Source: Nemania diffusa (Eukaryota; Ascomycota; Sordariomycetes; Xylariales; Xylariaceae). Taken from it: a stretch of DNA of 64,000 nucleotides. The notes under the pieces are model-generated. The model was not told where the DNA came from, did not search any database, and was given only the letters and a program-made list of their open reading frames with translations. Each line of letters begins with the position of its first letter. The stretch's first letter is position 1. This document shows positions 1-12,301 of the stretch, piece by piece. The stretch is from assembly GCA_038501195.1 (NCBI GenBank), contig JBBPUQ010000009.1, positions 2,480,001 to 2,544,000 of the forward strand, in the 5' to 3' direction. The translations under genes and the position numbers were made by a program.

Positions 1-885
1 CTCGAAGTTATGGTGAGAGAGATCAGGCGCTCTTAGCTATCTATGCTGTAGCACTTAGTATTAGTAAGGGACATCATTATGATCAATTAGGACTTATGAC
101 TTGTCTTGTGATGCGGTTTTATTATCCTATGAGGGCCTAGTACGCACATAGGTTGAATATTATGTCCTCGGCAAACAATTGACATGAGATCCCGAGCGAC
201 TCGCTAGATTAGAGCGGCAAAGGCTGTAGTGGTCACAAAGGAGGGGTCGTGTCCTTCTCGTATTGGCGGGATAGGCGTTGGATATGTCGTACTTGTGATC
301 TTGCTCTTCCCGTGCCTCGGTGAACATGTCCTCGCCCATTTAAATGTAAGCCATGTTTGTAGAGCTCAGAGGGATCGCTGCAGGAAGTAAATCACGGTGA
401 GTGGTGAGGTGGCGAGGCTGTGATGGAATTCCTCAAAGCGGAGTGTAAGGTTTATCTAGCAGGTTGACTTCCAGGGTGCTTGTTCATTTAATGTCGTTAG
501 GCTTCGGTGCCATACTGAAAGGGTTCTGCACGTATCGCAGGAACGCAATAAGTGAGCCAGGTACGAATATGTAATAAGGTGTATATATCAACTTTCTGAT
601 ACGGCTCCTCTTGTAAACAGTACTGGAAACCGCACAAAATGCGGCCTGGGTTTTCTTGAACATAGTAACCACCATCTATCGAGGCACCTTGGCGCTAATA
701 AACATGTATTGTCAAACGCTTACCTTCGTCGTTATCATCAACTGGGTATAACAGCATACTGCATAAGATATTCTCAATTAGAATATCGATCATTTTAACA
801 GCCAATATATCGGCTAGGTTCAGTAAGATGGGCTGATATCTAACTTCAGCTCATAGAGGAGGTATCAGGCGGCCGCACCAGACAT
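1..885. other. gene-poor left edge
   Basis: No convincing gene. The only open frame is a 63-codon minus-strand ORF (484-675) with no recognisable domain and no splice support, which I do not call. The stretch could be the 3' flank of the F-box gene on the right and intergenic DNA beyond the edge. Confidence 0.5.
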
Positions 886-2505
886 TTATACTTGCCTACC
901 CTCTATTACGCACCTAAGTGTCGTTGCCATAGTCTGGTATGTAAAGGGCTTGCATTCTAAATCCCTATGAAGGGTCAGTTTTTCGAATGTGCACTGAAGC
1001 CGGAATAGGCGCCGTGAGGGTCTTACGTCAAAAGTAGCACGGATTCTCCGAACTGTACCCTTACCGCATCTCAGAGTCTGGATGGGCAGATCACTTTTAT
1101 TTCCAACCCAATCTAAGTACTCGGATTGCATATGTTGGCCGGTGTAGGGTGAAATTGCTCGAAAGCCACAATCGTCAACAGCGATGTGGAACCCTTCAAG
1201 AGCGGCCTCGACGAGTAGGGGCTCTTCAGCGCCCGGGATAATGTAACCAATCTCGATATCCTCGCCACATTCTGTCTCAAAAGCTAGACCGCATATAAAC
1301 TTCTTCCCGAAGAATTCGACTAGACTGACGTGGATGGCCTCAATATTTAATGGTGGGAGGTCAATTTCTGCCTCAAATACGCGGCGCTTAAGCTCTCCGA
1401 ATAATTCGGGATCGAGGCTCCGGGACGTCTTAACAGAGTTCCATACATCTATAGGGGTGTCTTCTGAACCCTGAAGCGAATTTTGTTTCCCTCTCAATTC
1501 ACTTAATCTAGAGATCTCATCAATAGCCTGCGTCAGGGGCCACACCGTTTGATTCCAGATACGAAGCCGATTTCGCTCGCCAAGACCGACTAGATTATAC
1601 TTGATTCGCTCTTTTGATAATCGGTAAAATTCCCTCCAATCAATACCGACCCTATGAGGGCCGGGCAGAAACCCGTCAAAGAGAACATCTAACTCGCGGC
1701 CAGGCCAGAATCGGCTTTGAAAGAAGTATTGAGAGAGCGGAGTAGCAGCTATAACACGCGAAGCACAGCGGAAGGAGAGCATGTCCTTGGTAGCTACGTA
1801 CGTAAGGACCATCTCTCTTAATTCCGTTGGCAGTTTAGAGAATGGATCAAAGCCTGCAGGCATGGCCGATAAGAGGGTGATAGGTTGGGCCTTTTCATAT
1901 ATTGGGGTTGCACTATCGGTGTTAATAATCCGTATCAGAGCCAGTCTAGTCTTCAGCTCAGGGACATCGAAAGGATCGTAATATGCGCTTGGGATCATGA
2001 GATTTGAGACACCTCCAAGCAGCAGGAAGTTTCCGCTATGATGATCCCTCCTTCTACCAAGGTAAAGCCCACCAAAATTATGCCCCCACAACGGGAGGAG
2101 TGATGAGTGTGGAACGGACCGCAGAATGCGCCATAGCATCGTGAGATTGATTGGTTCTGGTACGTTGGCCTGTTCAACGAGCCGCCAGCAGGCATCGTGA
2201 AAGCGAAATCCCCACGAATAGACCTCTTTCTCAGCCTCTGGCAGGTCGGGGTCTGGCGGGCTAACACCCCGAATAGTAATCAACGATTGGGGGTCAAGGT
2301 GCACATCGTCGAACCGCTGATGAGCCTCGGGTGGCAAACTATGTGTATCATCTTCTTTCCGGTAATGAGCGAGCCCAGAAAGCCGCGGCTCCTCCTGGTT
2401 CGATCCTTTGCAGTATATGGCCCGGTAGTAGGTTGACCATTGGTTATTGAATACTAAGTGAACATTGCCTGTACCGCACAACCCACACGTAAGGGGCGAC
2501 TGCAT
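886..2505 (-). CDS. F-box domain protein
   Basis: An uninterrupted frame of 557 codons runs from 2559. I prefer the internal ATG at 2505 (MQSPLTCGLCG), because the 18 residues before it look like leader sequence and the CGLCG cysteine pair typically opens fungal proteins of this type. The product is then about 539 residues. The first half has aromatic-rich stretches and a DACW-R segment. In the middle, after 'FDPFSKLPTELREMVL', lies an F-box (LPTELREMVLTYV..KDMLSFRCASRV), which in fungi binds Skp1 in SCF ubiquitin ligases. The C-terminal half has no repeats I can recognise, so the substrate side is unknown. F-box family placement is fairly sure; function beyond SCF adaptor is inference. There are many paralogues of this architecture in Pezizomycotina. 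Confidence 0.8.
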   Translation of the reverse strand: MQSPLTCGLCGTGNVHLVFNNQWSTYYRAIYCKGSNQEEPRLSGLAHYRKEDDTHSLPPEAHQRFDDVHLDPQSLITIRGVSPPDPDLPEAEKEVYSWGFRFHDACWRLVEQANVPEPINLTMLWRILRSVPHSSLLPLWGHNFGGLYLGRRRDHHSGNFLLLGGVSNLMIPSAYYDPFDVPELKTRLALIRIINTDSATPIYEKAQPITLLSAMPAGFDPFSKLPTELREMVLTYVATKDMLSFRCASRVIAATPLSQYFFQSRFWPGRELDVLFDGFLPGPHRVGIDWREFYRLSKERIKYNLVGLGERNRLRIWNQTVWPLTQAIDEISRLSELRGKQNSLQGSEDTPIDVWNSVKTSRSLDPELFGELKRRVFEAEIDLPPLNIEAIHVSLVEFFGKKFICGLAFETECGEDIEIGYIIPGAEEPLLVEAALEGFHIAVDDCGFRAISPYTGQHMQSEYLDWVGNKSDLPIQTLRCGKGTVRRIRATFDVRPSRRLFRLQCTFEKLTLHRDLECKPFTYQTMATTLRCVIEGRQV

Positions 2506-2887
2506 TGCGTTTCGCCGTTTCTCGATGACGGATGTCAAGAGGGTTGTCTCTCTACACAAAACATACCTATGTACATTAGAGGAGGAGGCGTGAGGTGGTA
2601 CGATAGGCCTCGATATGACTTGGAGAAACTTGAAAGGGCAAGCAGGAGCATTTCTAGGATTAGGTGCCTAAGGTACCTATTGAATATACTGACAGCCGCT
2701 GCCAGGTGGTCCCCACTTCGCCTGAGCCAAAGTCTAAATGGAGCACGTGATACCTATTCTGTACTCAAATTTAATTGGTAGACATTAAAGTACAGAATAA
2801 TAATTACAGTTGCTCTACCTAACCGCCTTGTATGCGCGTATCTACCATTACTAAACAGTTCGCCAGATATGGCCCAATAATCCGCGT

Positions 2888-3486
2888 TTATCCGGAGCCA
2901 TCGAGGCCATCAACATAAAAGCAGTTGGAGCCTGAGCCAGGCTCCAAAGTCTTCTCTCCCAGCGACCCGATAAACTCGCAAAGTTGTCCTTCGATGAAGT
3001 TGACACCGTGACAGAACCAGTAATCGTCGGCTTGGCGCTTAGCCTTCTCAAAACTGCCGGTACACGCGTTCATGCAGGTCGAAAGCGAATCGGCCTTGTC
3101 GTTATGCGCCTCCCTCTGCTCAGGGTTTTTGGGCGTGCACGTAGTGTCGCATGTGACAAGACCGAGATAAGGGTTGCCCCAGGTCGTCGTCTTCGTGTAT
3201 GGCGAACAGTGACAGAACAAGTCATAATCGGGATACTTTGGGAGACAGGTTAGTTAATTTGGATTTTCCTTTGGGCTTTTCGGTTTGAAAGGCGGATGGG
3301 ACTATTTAGGTGTATGAATGGGCATATAGACGAGAAGAAAAGAGGCTCAAGGCGGCGTACCCCGGTCGTCTGGTTAGGTGGTTCCTGGCAAGTCGGCGAA
3401 GATGACGTCGAGCAGGTTCGTGATGGGGCGGCGAAGCTCATTCGAGTCATCATCGCTAGGATGACAACGCACGTTTTGAAAGACAT
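2888..3486 (-). CDS. small secreted cysteine-rich protein
   Basis: Two exons on the minus strand: 3486-3361 (42 codons) and 3235-2888, giving about 157 residues. Exon 1 starts MSFKTCVVILAMMTRMSF and ends a hydrophobic signal peptide at AAP. The intron (3360-3236, 125 nt) has donor GTACGC, a TAACTAAC branch point and a CAAAG acceptor, and both exons are in phase. The mature part has about 11 cysteines, several as CxC or CxxxC (LFCHC, VTCDTTC, STCMNAC), with no known enzymatic motif. Size, signal peptide and cysteine density are those of fungal small secreted proteins or effector candidates; I do not recognise the family. The frame downstream of the intron lacks an ATG, which supports the spliced model. 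Confidence 0.65.
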
Positions 3487-6269
3487 ACTCGCAAGTGCCG
3501 AGTATAGTCGGGGTTTCTGCAAAAGAAGATTATAAGCTCGTATATTCCGTGAAGAGTAGGCGCGTGAGACGCTGAGGTTGGTTGTTATCTGTTCTTTTTC
3601 CAACTTCCTAACTAACGGGATTGCTCTATTTCTTATAACTTATATCGAAAAGACGTGATGTGTAGCTCAGGATAAACAACTGGTCTATTGTAGCATGTCA
3701 GTGATTACACCTTCAGGCCTTTACGGCGTATTATGTACTGATATCTACTATTTGTAAGGGAAAGCCTGACATTGTCAACCCCACATAATTTTATTATTGG
3801 ACAAGTGGTTCTGGTAATTGTGACTGCTAATCTTCAATATCATCTCCAGATCCTTCCGTCGAATGGTTCGTTAACGTCGCCTTGGGGTGGAGTTGATGGA
3901 GTGCCCAGTTGCCGGATCTTTCAATGGCGCCATAAAGTATACAAGAACGAGGATAAGCGTGGTTCTACAGCAATGGTCCTTTGCTAAATAAAAGTACCAG
4001 AGATTGCTATCGAAATCCTAACGCTCTGCAGCTTTCAAATACGAGATGACAAGCAACTAATTTTCGTAGCTGAGGCTCGAGGAAGCTTGGCGTCAGACGC
4101 GTGTAGGCTAGTTACCATCTGCGTGCCGGGGCCCGTAGGTCTTTGAATAAGTAGCGAAATAACCACTTGCATACCTAGGTACTCTGTATACGTAGAAACG
4201 TCGGTATTGAGGTCGCCATACAATTTACACTAAAACATATATAGATATATATACTTCTACTATATTTAAAATGTCCATTGCTTATAAAGAGTGACGTGAT
4301 ATATACTGTACATGAATATTCAATATACGCTAGATTTCTTGGCAAACTAGCCCCTATTCGTAAAAGGTTAACTCAATATACACAGTGATAGGTACCTATA
4401 GAGTTGCTTGTCGATATACTTATGGTTATGTATTATGTCTAATTCGGTTGCTTAACTACCTTTTACTCGCGAACCATATCAAATCAAGTTCTACTACTTC
4501 TATTCAAAGGAAAAAAGATAGTTGAACGCAAATTTCCTGAGAAGCGAGAGACGCACGGCAATAGGTAACATCCTATATAGACTTCAACCCCTCAGGAATG
4601 AATATAGGAGTAAGTAGGTACCTAAGCTGGGCGTCGTTTAGGGTACTCATCTAGGCTAGTAGCACCTGCTACAGAGGTACCTATCATCTCTGCGAATGTG
4701 TCTAATCTCCCTGTCAGCTGACATGACTACAGTAGAACAGCGCAAACATACACAACTGCGATTGGATATTCCGGCGCTAGGATAAGGAAAGATCGATAAC
4801 GTGCAGCTAGGGTGACGTCTCCGACCTCGTTGTTGTCATTCACCACGTCCATCTTACATTTACAGGCACCATGATACCTCATGGCCGAACTCTCGCGGAT
4901 CATCGACGCTCTACTCACGGGTTATGATATTTGCGCTGGGCACTTTTAAGCACTCGAACATGATGCTATTGAACGCAACCTCACACAAGCAAGACCACCG
5001 CCATCTCAATGTGCCCGTCGTTACCCAACCAATTAGGGTTCACGACGGGGTCATCGGCGACGTCGGAGCTATGGATGAGAAGAGTGGCTAACCGTAGAAG
5101 AGATAGTTGTCGTCGCTGATATCATCGGGCGCTACTGGGTTCTCCAGCGACAGGTAGTTACTGTCGAGGTAGTCGTCCGGGAAGCTCAGCAGAAACGATA
5201 CTGGCGATTCGCTGATGAGATCACCATATAGAGTCGCGAAGTATTTCTCGAAGCTTGGACGTCGCGTACTTTAGAGGAATCAGAAGAAGTATCCTGATCT
5301 ACTAATTGGTGAGTAGTATGTGAGACTATAATACTCTGATTTACAGATCATTCTAGTAGCCGCCAGGTGTATGTCGAGACTTGATGTAAGTGAATCAGGT
5401 GTGATATCTCTACTGACGGTGAACAACTACCTCAGTAGAAAACCCGCTAGAGTTGAGTATGTGTATGAATGAAGCCGTCTCATCCGCTTCTATGAAGAGG
5501 CAACTAACTGCAGAGATTGACTGGCTCCGATGAAGATCGTCCGCACTATCGGTCGCAGGTTCCTTGTTATTAGTCCAAGCCGGGCTTAAAGGGGACCGCG
5601 GCGGGAGCCGAACCTACTCACACTCACCCGTGACCCCCCGGCACAGCGTCTGCACTACTAAGGGCATTTCGCCATTTCGGCGCATTGGTGGCTTTAGTGA
5701 AGCCGGGCCAAGAATGCTTGGAAACTGTTCACGCCGGGACGGGATAAGCGGCCAACATGGGTCCCGTCTAGCTATCCAGTCAGCAAGGATGATAAAGAGT
5801 GTTATCTACGGTCCGAAAATATCATGCTTGTGAGTACATAAACAGATTGTCAGATGGAAAGAGGCGGCTGAAACTTGTTATACATCTGCCAGCTATTGTC
5901 TACCTTGAGCTCATTATATTTTGCTCTCGTATGCATCGTATTGGTGGTTGCTTCTTTTCGCAGTAACCGAGAGTCACGCAGGGCTTCTTTCGCTGATGAT
6001 GGAAACTATTTAGTCGCGTACCTTAACGCCGACAGCGATCCTACTACGTAAATTGCTTAACGCCTACTGTGGTCATAGCCTATGAGTCGTTATTTCCGAC
6101 AAGCTATTACAAACCTACCACCACGGGGAGTTCGGTATTCCGTGTTATGCCTATGATGTAGGCATAAGCACACGACTAGCTATATATTTCTTGTTGTATT
6201 CTTGATGCCTCCTTCCTTTGGTAATTAACCTTCAAAGTCTCGCCGCAACTCTATCCTTCCACTACGACT
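3487..6269. other. gene-poor interval with one exon-like relic
   Basis: About 2.8 kb without an intact gene. It contains palindromic TAGGTACCTA copies (4389-4398, 4615-4624), AT-rich stretches around 4.2-4.5 kb and a more GC-rich stretch at 5.57-5.8 kb whose ORF has no protein-like character. One exon-like open stretch at 5088-5270 (minus) is listed separately. Confidence 0.5.
5088..5270 (-). pseudogene. possible orphan C-terminal exon
   Basis: The minus strand is open for about 60 codons and ends with a stop at 5088-5090. Its composition is protein-like: acidic and aromatic, with SFEKYFATLYGDL and NYLSLENPVAPDD near the end. It has no ATG; the stop just upstream (5271-5273) is followed by an AAAG that could serve as an acceptor. 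I found no upstream exon that joins it. It may be the last exon of an unrecognised gene or what is left of one. No family recognised. Confidence 0.2.
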
Positions 6270-7485
6270 ATGCCTACAGCACATGATTCAAAAACCACCG
6301 GCAGCGAGCTAGTAGAGGAGCTAGCCTCCGAAATTAGCGGCAAAGTTATACTCGTCACGGGCGTTTCTCCCAAGGGACTGGGTGCGCTATTCGTGGAGGC
6401 CGTCGCAAAGGCTACGCCGTCTATGTTGATCCTAGCCGGGCGTAATACTATAAAGACAAGCCAGACAGCCGACACCGTCAAGGCCATCAACGCCAAGATT
6501 AAGACTCGGGTTCTAGAGTTAGACCTCAGCTCGTTGGCCGCTGTGCGCAGCGCCGCCGCCGTCGTCCAGTCCTGGGATGACGTGCCCCGTATCGATGTGC
6601 TAGTCAATAATGCCGGCATCATGGCCGTGGGGTACAAAGTGTCGCCCGACGGCTACGAGAGCCAGCTCGCGACGAATCACCTTGGCCCGTTTCTGTTCAC
6701 TAATTTAATCTTGGATAAAATCCTAGCTTCCGACACACCACGCATCGTCAACGTGAGCAGTGATGGGCACCGCTTGAACCCCATTCGATGGGATGACTAC
6801 AATTTTCGGGTGAGTTAGGATAGCCTCAATATCCCTTATTACCTCGAGTGAGGTTTCTCTGCAGAAGACAAGAGGTTAGGCTGATTATAACCTTCGTCGG
6901 ACTTTTTCAGAATGGGGAGAGTTATAATATATGGCATGCATACGGGCAATCCAAGACGGCAAATATGCTCTTTACACTATCGCTAGCTAAGAAGCTAGGA
7001 GGTCGCGGATTATTGTCGTACAGTCTCCACCCAGGCGTCATTGGCACTAACCTTGGTGGCCATATTGATTGGGACGAAGGCATCCCGAGTCTTCGTAAGT
7101 ACTACTCCTACGGCTTTATTACAAAGACCCAAAGCTGAGTGATATGTTTTTCTGTTACTAGAAGCTGTCGATCGCAGTCTTGGGAATAAGGAAGGTTGGG
7201 CCGACTTGAAGTGGAAGACTCCAGACCAAGGTGTGGCTACGCATGTCTACGCAGCCTTTGACCCCAATCTCAAAGGTATGAAGAGAGTCACATTATCCCC
7301 TTGTGAACCTATACTTGAAGATACTGATATTGAGCCTGATAGATCACAATGGCGCCTATCTAGAAAATTCTCGTGTTGCTGATCCGCTTGTTGACACTGT
7401 GAAGCCATGGGCAACAAGCGAGTTAGAGGCTGAGAGATTGTGGAAATTGACAGAGAAGCTCGTCGGCCAAGAGTTTAAGTTTTAA
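6270..7485 (+). CDS. short-chain dehydrogenase/reductase (SDR)
   Basis: Four exons: 6270-6809, 6911-7094, 7162-7275 and 7343-7485, all junctions in phase, 326 residues. It is an NAD(P)(H)-dependent oxidoreductase of the classical SDR fold. The cofactor loop TGVSPKGLG is at residues 30-38 in the form seen in fungal retinol-dehydrogenase-like SDRs. NNAG is at 113-116, the catalytic Ser lies in VNVSSDGH (about 163-164) and YGQSK gives catalytic Tyr191 and Lys195. The C-terminal part (WKTPDQGVATHVYAAFD, DHNGAYLENSRVADP) matches the same subfamily. Introns are 101, 67 and 67 nt with canonical GT-AG ends. Substrate cannot be told from sequence. It sits alone; a link to the membrane protein 2 kb downstream is only a guess. 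Confidence 0.9.
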
Positions 7486-9440
7486 ATGGGTATGGATAAT
7501 TATCTATAGAATAACCGTTGCTGAGTTACTGAAACCTTAGTAGCCCTTTCTCAGGTTATCCGGGAAAACGGCCACTATGAGCCTGTTTTGCGAAAGTCCA
7601 TTTGAAACGGTGGAGCGCGTGGGTGACGTTCTCCAAAAGGTCACGCCCACCATCGGACTTGGGGCAATCCGGCGATGGTAATGGCTGTAGGGCCATGCAA
7701 TCACATCTCGCACATGATGACGAAGCAGCAGGGGGCCCGGTCCAGCAGGGCCACACTATAGAAGCACATCAACACCTACTAGAAGGAATGTCGAGATCGT
7801 ATTTGCAATATTATGTAGCTTTCCGGCTTGATTACCGGCATCCAGGATTAGGAGTTTCACGTCAATATGTTTCACACTTACATCCTTCTTAGGCTAGCTA
7901 GAACAACACGGCCCGAAAACCAGTGCTCTTGAACACCATCCTCGACGAGAATCAGCTCACCGCGGTCACACGCCGCCCGATCAAACGTTCTTGTTCGTCT
8001 TATTTCTTCTCGATAAGCCGTTCAAATGACCACAACGTGCCAACTACACGTCAGAAGACGCCGAAGCCTCGGCTGCGAGCGTGAATAATCACGCCGTATA
8101 TAGGATGCTACGCTTCAGCGTTGTGGGATAGGTGAACGCCAGGAATGAGAAGCGGCAGTTATGAACAGTCGTCATGTCGCTCTCGCCGAAGGATAGTTCC
8201 GGCAGCGCAATGCCCACAAGGCACTTTCACCGAGTTTCTAGCTTGCCTTTCTCCTTGGGTGCTCTTAGTCCCACCGACACAGCGTCCGCAGAGTCCTACA
8301 CCTTGACTAGATGCGGCTGTATGTGTGTCACAGTCGATATGTAAGTTGTCCTTCTCGCAGTGCCATCAATCGGAATTATTTGACCACAGACGCTGTCTAT
8401 ATCACGTGTTCGGCCGTCACATCCATGTGCATAGGTCCCTTCTCTGGCAGCTTGTCGTATAAGAGTCACATATATCGACGTGGGAGCTGTTGAAGAGGAG
8501 CGTCCTACCTGACAACCGCGCACCAAACCTCTAGAACAATTTACACATTTAAAGTATCTCGATTAGATGTCCTATCTGCTTTAGAAAGCTCGCTCTATGG
8601 GGTTGATAAGGTTCAGGACTCCGTTAATTTATATATTGACCCCTATACGTCACTTTCATTACCCTTCCTTAACTACGATGGTCTATCGATCCACTCCTGA
8701 CCAAGCCCCCTATCAGTCTCCTATCCAGCTTCGTCTCCCTTGTAGTATTCCTCCCCAGAGCTAGCGAAGTTGTCTAGCCGGCATGGACTCAGCAACTCAG
8801 CCTCCGAGTGCGACTTCCTGCAATCATTCAAACCCATGTCCTTAAACAGGGTACTGTACTCTGTACAACATACTGTCCGATGGTGAGAGTTGCTCTAGCC
8901 TAAGTAATAACCTTAAATCATGACAAGGAAACTTACAGACCAAAAAATATACATACAGTGAGCACGGCTTCCCTACACCCTGTTCCATATAGTTAGCGCT
9001 TACGCGTCCAAGCGTTCCCCAGAGACACTTCTTCGGTCATAGTCTCCTTGTCAGAGAGATACAATAATTACGGCCCACAACGATTGCACTTGCACGGACG
9101 CCAGCAAGGTAGTGTCGGCCGTTTTATGGATCTGCTCCAAAATTGCTATCGACCTGTCACCCTGCTCTAATAATTTGACAGGCACTCCACGACTGAATAG
9201 CCGTCAACGGTTCCGGTTACTAGTATTGGGTCGGGTCTTATAGAGAACGTTGGTTGGCCAAACAATGTACTCCACCCCGGCAACCCGAGCCGGATAGCGC
9301 TTAGAGGACATGATCCTTGTCCGAGAGATCTGTTGTATAAAAAGGTCTGACTCTATAAATCTATCACGATTGAGATTTTTAGGTGGCATCTAAGCGTGAA
9401 ACCGAAGTTGAAACCGGACAGCTTATGAGTGAAACTGCCG
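7486..9440. other. gene-free interval
   Basis: Nearly 2 kb between the SDR and the 3' end of the minus-strand membrane protein gene. Short ORFs on both strands overlap each other and show no domain, signal peptide or splice structure. I see nothing in it. Confidence 0.5.
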
Positions 9441-10606
9441 CTAATTTAGTCTAGCTTTTGGCACCTTGTGTAGTTCCGTCTCGCGGTACCATAAGGCTAA
9501 TGACACAGTTGTCCCGGGCCCGACCATTACTGCTGCTAGAAACAGCACCATGGCTAAAGTCGTGGCCGACGTAGTCCTACCAAGCGAGGTGTTGGCCCTG
9601 AGCAGAAAATATGCCCAAGACAAGCTTGATAAGCTAATAATGAGAAAATCATACTGTAGGAACAGCCAGGTCCCGTATACCAAAACGTTTTCGTCACCCC
9701 CAGAAAGCGACTTGAGCGGCCAAGGCACGTACATACGAGTGAAGCTAATTTCATCAGTATTGTCTGTAACACAACGCCAGACGGTGTACAGGTGACCGAA
9801 CCCAGACACCATGGACGCAAAAAAATACGCATTGCGGATCCAGTCGTACGCTCTTCTATCCGCCTGCAGATCTTCCTTGTAACTTGGAGACCTTACCACA
9901 CGGCTAAGCCAGGAGATAGCCATCTGGATACCGCAGACCCATATTGGATCGGGCTGCCATATGCCCAGGATCAGTTGATGCGCAAGTGCGGTCCGCCCGG
10001 GTGCCCCGGACCATGGTGCGCCCATGCCCGCCAAAGCAGGGAGGATCGCCCCAAGTAAGAAGCTCGAGGTGATCGCGAAAGCTTGATCGCTATCACGGAC
10101 ATACACAGCGTTACGAGACGTAGCCCAGGGCAAGTGTAGTGCGAAATATAGGGGCAGAGCGATCGCGGCCCCAAAACACTGCCATAAAATGCCGAATATT
10201 AACGGCCTTTGAACTAGCATTAGTTTCCCCATGTACAAACAGCGGCCATTATGCTAGCTTACCTGTCAACCCAGTAAGTTTTAGGCCCTGGACGGGCGGC
10301 CTCGACATACAGCCAGACAAAAGCTGGCTGCAAAGCCGAGTAGGCGTCGAGAAGAAAGAGGTGATAGCCTTCATCATCGCCGTTCGTTCCGTAAAAGAAG
10401 AAGGCTACCAGCGACGATATCAGAAAATCTAGAGGTGGGAATCCAAAGTAAACTGTTCTGAGGGGAGTGCCATCACTAAACCTTCCGTGCCAGGCGGCGT
10501 GAAGAAGAGCTCTGACCCCTCCATTTACCGCAAAAAGACCCCAAAGGAGTCCTATTGCTAAAATCGCAAGGAGTTTAAAATAGAGATCGGTACCGCGGTG
10601 AACCAT
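9441..10606 (-). CDS. multi-pass integral membrane protein, AtmA-like (tentative)
   Basis: Two exons: 10606-10263 and 10206-9441, 369 residues. The 56-nt intron (10262-10207) starts GTAAGC and ends CAAAG; this junction keeps the smooth reading YWVDR-PLIFGILWQ. I count about nine hydrophobic helices across the whole length, with no signal peptide, no transporter signature and short acidic or glycine-rich loops (YGTNGDDEGYHLF). The pattern recalls the AtmA-like membrane proteins and membrane terpene cyclases of fungal indole-diterpene and meroterpenoid clusters, which have similar size and WQ-x(n)-PLY motifs; this is from memory of the family and not certain. No prenyltransferase or monooxygenase lies beside it. 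It could equally be an orphan member of a fungal family of unknown function. Confidence 0.7.
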
Positions 10607-12301
10607 GAGGGGCTGGTCTTTGTCAGGTTCTTGTTACGAAGTCGTCTTGAATGCGGGAACACGTAGTCCAGACTATAGCGCAGTAAAAACAAGAAATCCT
10701 TTTAGGATATATACCGTTGATTATATCAGGAAGCTGACAGCAAAACTTCCCTTTGATGAACTTGATTCCAAGACTAAAACATCGATTTGATATAAATAAA
10801 GCCACACATATCATATAGAATCAGTTATAGTAAGCAAAGGATATCGGTAAGCGGGAAATAAGTCTTGAATGCAGTCCGTACATGATTATTCCGTCCGTGC
10901 AGACCGGTTGGACGATCCTTACCTAGATAATCCAAGGGTTGCATTGAAATTTTCAAAAATCGGCATGAAAGCCTAAAAAAGTAGAGGTTCTAGATAAGGT
11001 TTATCCTTCGGTGTAGCGTAAAGTGTTGTACAAAACTTATCAGTAACGATGTTTCACCCCGATTTCAATAGCATCTATTGAATTACGTACTACCCCGCAG
11101 TCATTCTGCATAGATATTGTTTATGTAATTAGTTGTACCATTGCTTTCCACATCTTTTCCCGCCGACGCTCTCTGAATAAAGCACAAGATTAGCTTCCCC
11201 TATTTTTCCAGACTTGATTCCTATCTGCTGATTGTCTCGGTGTAACCCACGACCATATTAACGAGATCCCTACATAAATTTGTTATCGGTGGGATTGCTG
11301 TTACTGGTGAACGTGGTATCAGTAATTAGCTTTGGAATGGGTGGTGCTTAAATAATATAAGGGACAAACGATAGAGGATAAGGATTGGGATGAATGAGTT
11401 TGTGGCTAACACGATATACTTAATATTAATATTGTGTATGCAATATTATAGAACTACGGTTTTATCTCATTATAAACCCATAGTCGAGATCCTACCAACC
11501 CGGTGACAACCTGTTAAATATTCCGAAATATTAAGACAGTGCAGGCAACACAGTTGCAAGGGGGATAGGTTGATTAGCTAAGTCCGATAAAGTATGAATT
11601 TTTCTATATATTTAGCGAGTCTAGAAGCGTAGACTTTTGAAAAAGGTCACGCGGCAGTTATGCTAGATAGGGGCCAGCAAAACCAAAAATACACGATTGT
11701 CTTCCCAGATTGCTTGTTTTTCTCCCTCCAATCTCTAGAAGAGATTAAAATAGCCGTGGCCAGTCCTATAGAGTGCGGTTTGGGTTGTGTGCCCGTTCCG
11801 TTTCAATATGTTCAAGAGGACCATTATCAAACCTACCACCAGAGGCCCAACATCATGATACAGAGGTAATTATCTGCTTGCTGTTGTTAAGGGTCTGCGT
11901 TATTCTAATTAAGACTTATGTTTATTATCGATAGATTGAGGCGAGAGCACGATTGGAACCGAATTTCTGAATTCCGGCATCCTAGTTTGAAATATTATAG
12001 ATTTCGCCTTGACCTTGAAAACTAGAATACGACCCGTGAACAAAGCACTTCTCAATATAGAAAATGAAGGGTAACCTTTCAATTCTGCGACAGCTAGCGC
12101 GATTTTCACTGATGCAATCATGCAAGGAACGAAGAAAAAAACTAAAGAGATGGTAAAACGTCCCAAGCATCAAATGCAGCCTAAGAGTAATTATGATTTA
12201 GAGGTGCGGTCATGGTTAGGTTAACGGGAGGCGGCAGCCAAGTCACTGCTGAAAGAAAAAATTATATACTCTCAGCAGCCTACCAAAAACTATCCTGCTA
12301 T
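10607..12301. other. AT-rich intergenic region with a dispersed repeat copy
   Basis: About 1.7 kb, AT-rich, without a supported gene. It contains one copy (about 11690-11810) of a divergent dispersed repeat shared with 32374-32495. Two overlapping minus-strand ORFs near 11.9-12.17 kb have hydrophobic starts but no family resemblance and are not called. Confidence 0.45.
11690..11810 (+). repeat. dispersed repeat, copy A
   Basis: This stretch aligns with 32374-32495 in the same orientation. Shared blocks include ACGATTG, AATCTCTAGAAG, GCCGTGGC and AGAGTGCG, separated by substitutions, many of them C/T or A/G, plus small indels. Both copies lie in gene-free DNA. They may be old remnants of the same element or of a duplicated gene end. 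Confidence 0.5.

Noticed and set aside
2390..2415. GGTTCGATCC resembling a tRNA B box
   Set aside because: Lies inside the F-box coding frame and no cloverleaf can be folded around it.
5564..5833. GC-rich 89-codon plus ORF
   Set aside because: No domain, signal or intron evidence; composition suggests chance or an old repeat.
6251..6637. 128-codon minus-strand ORF over SDR exon 1
   Set aside because: Antisense of a clear SDR exon; composition mirrors the sense codons.
11909..12173. Two overlapping minus ORFs with hydrophobic starts
   Set aside because: One starts at TTG; neither matches a family or joins another exon.
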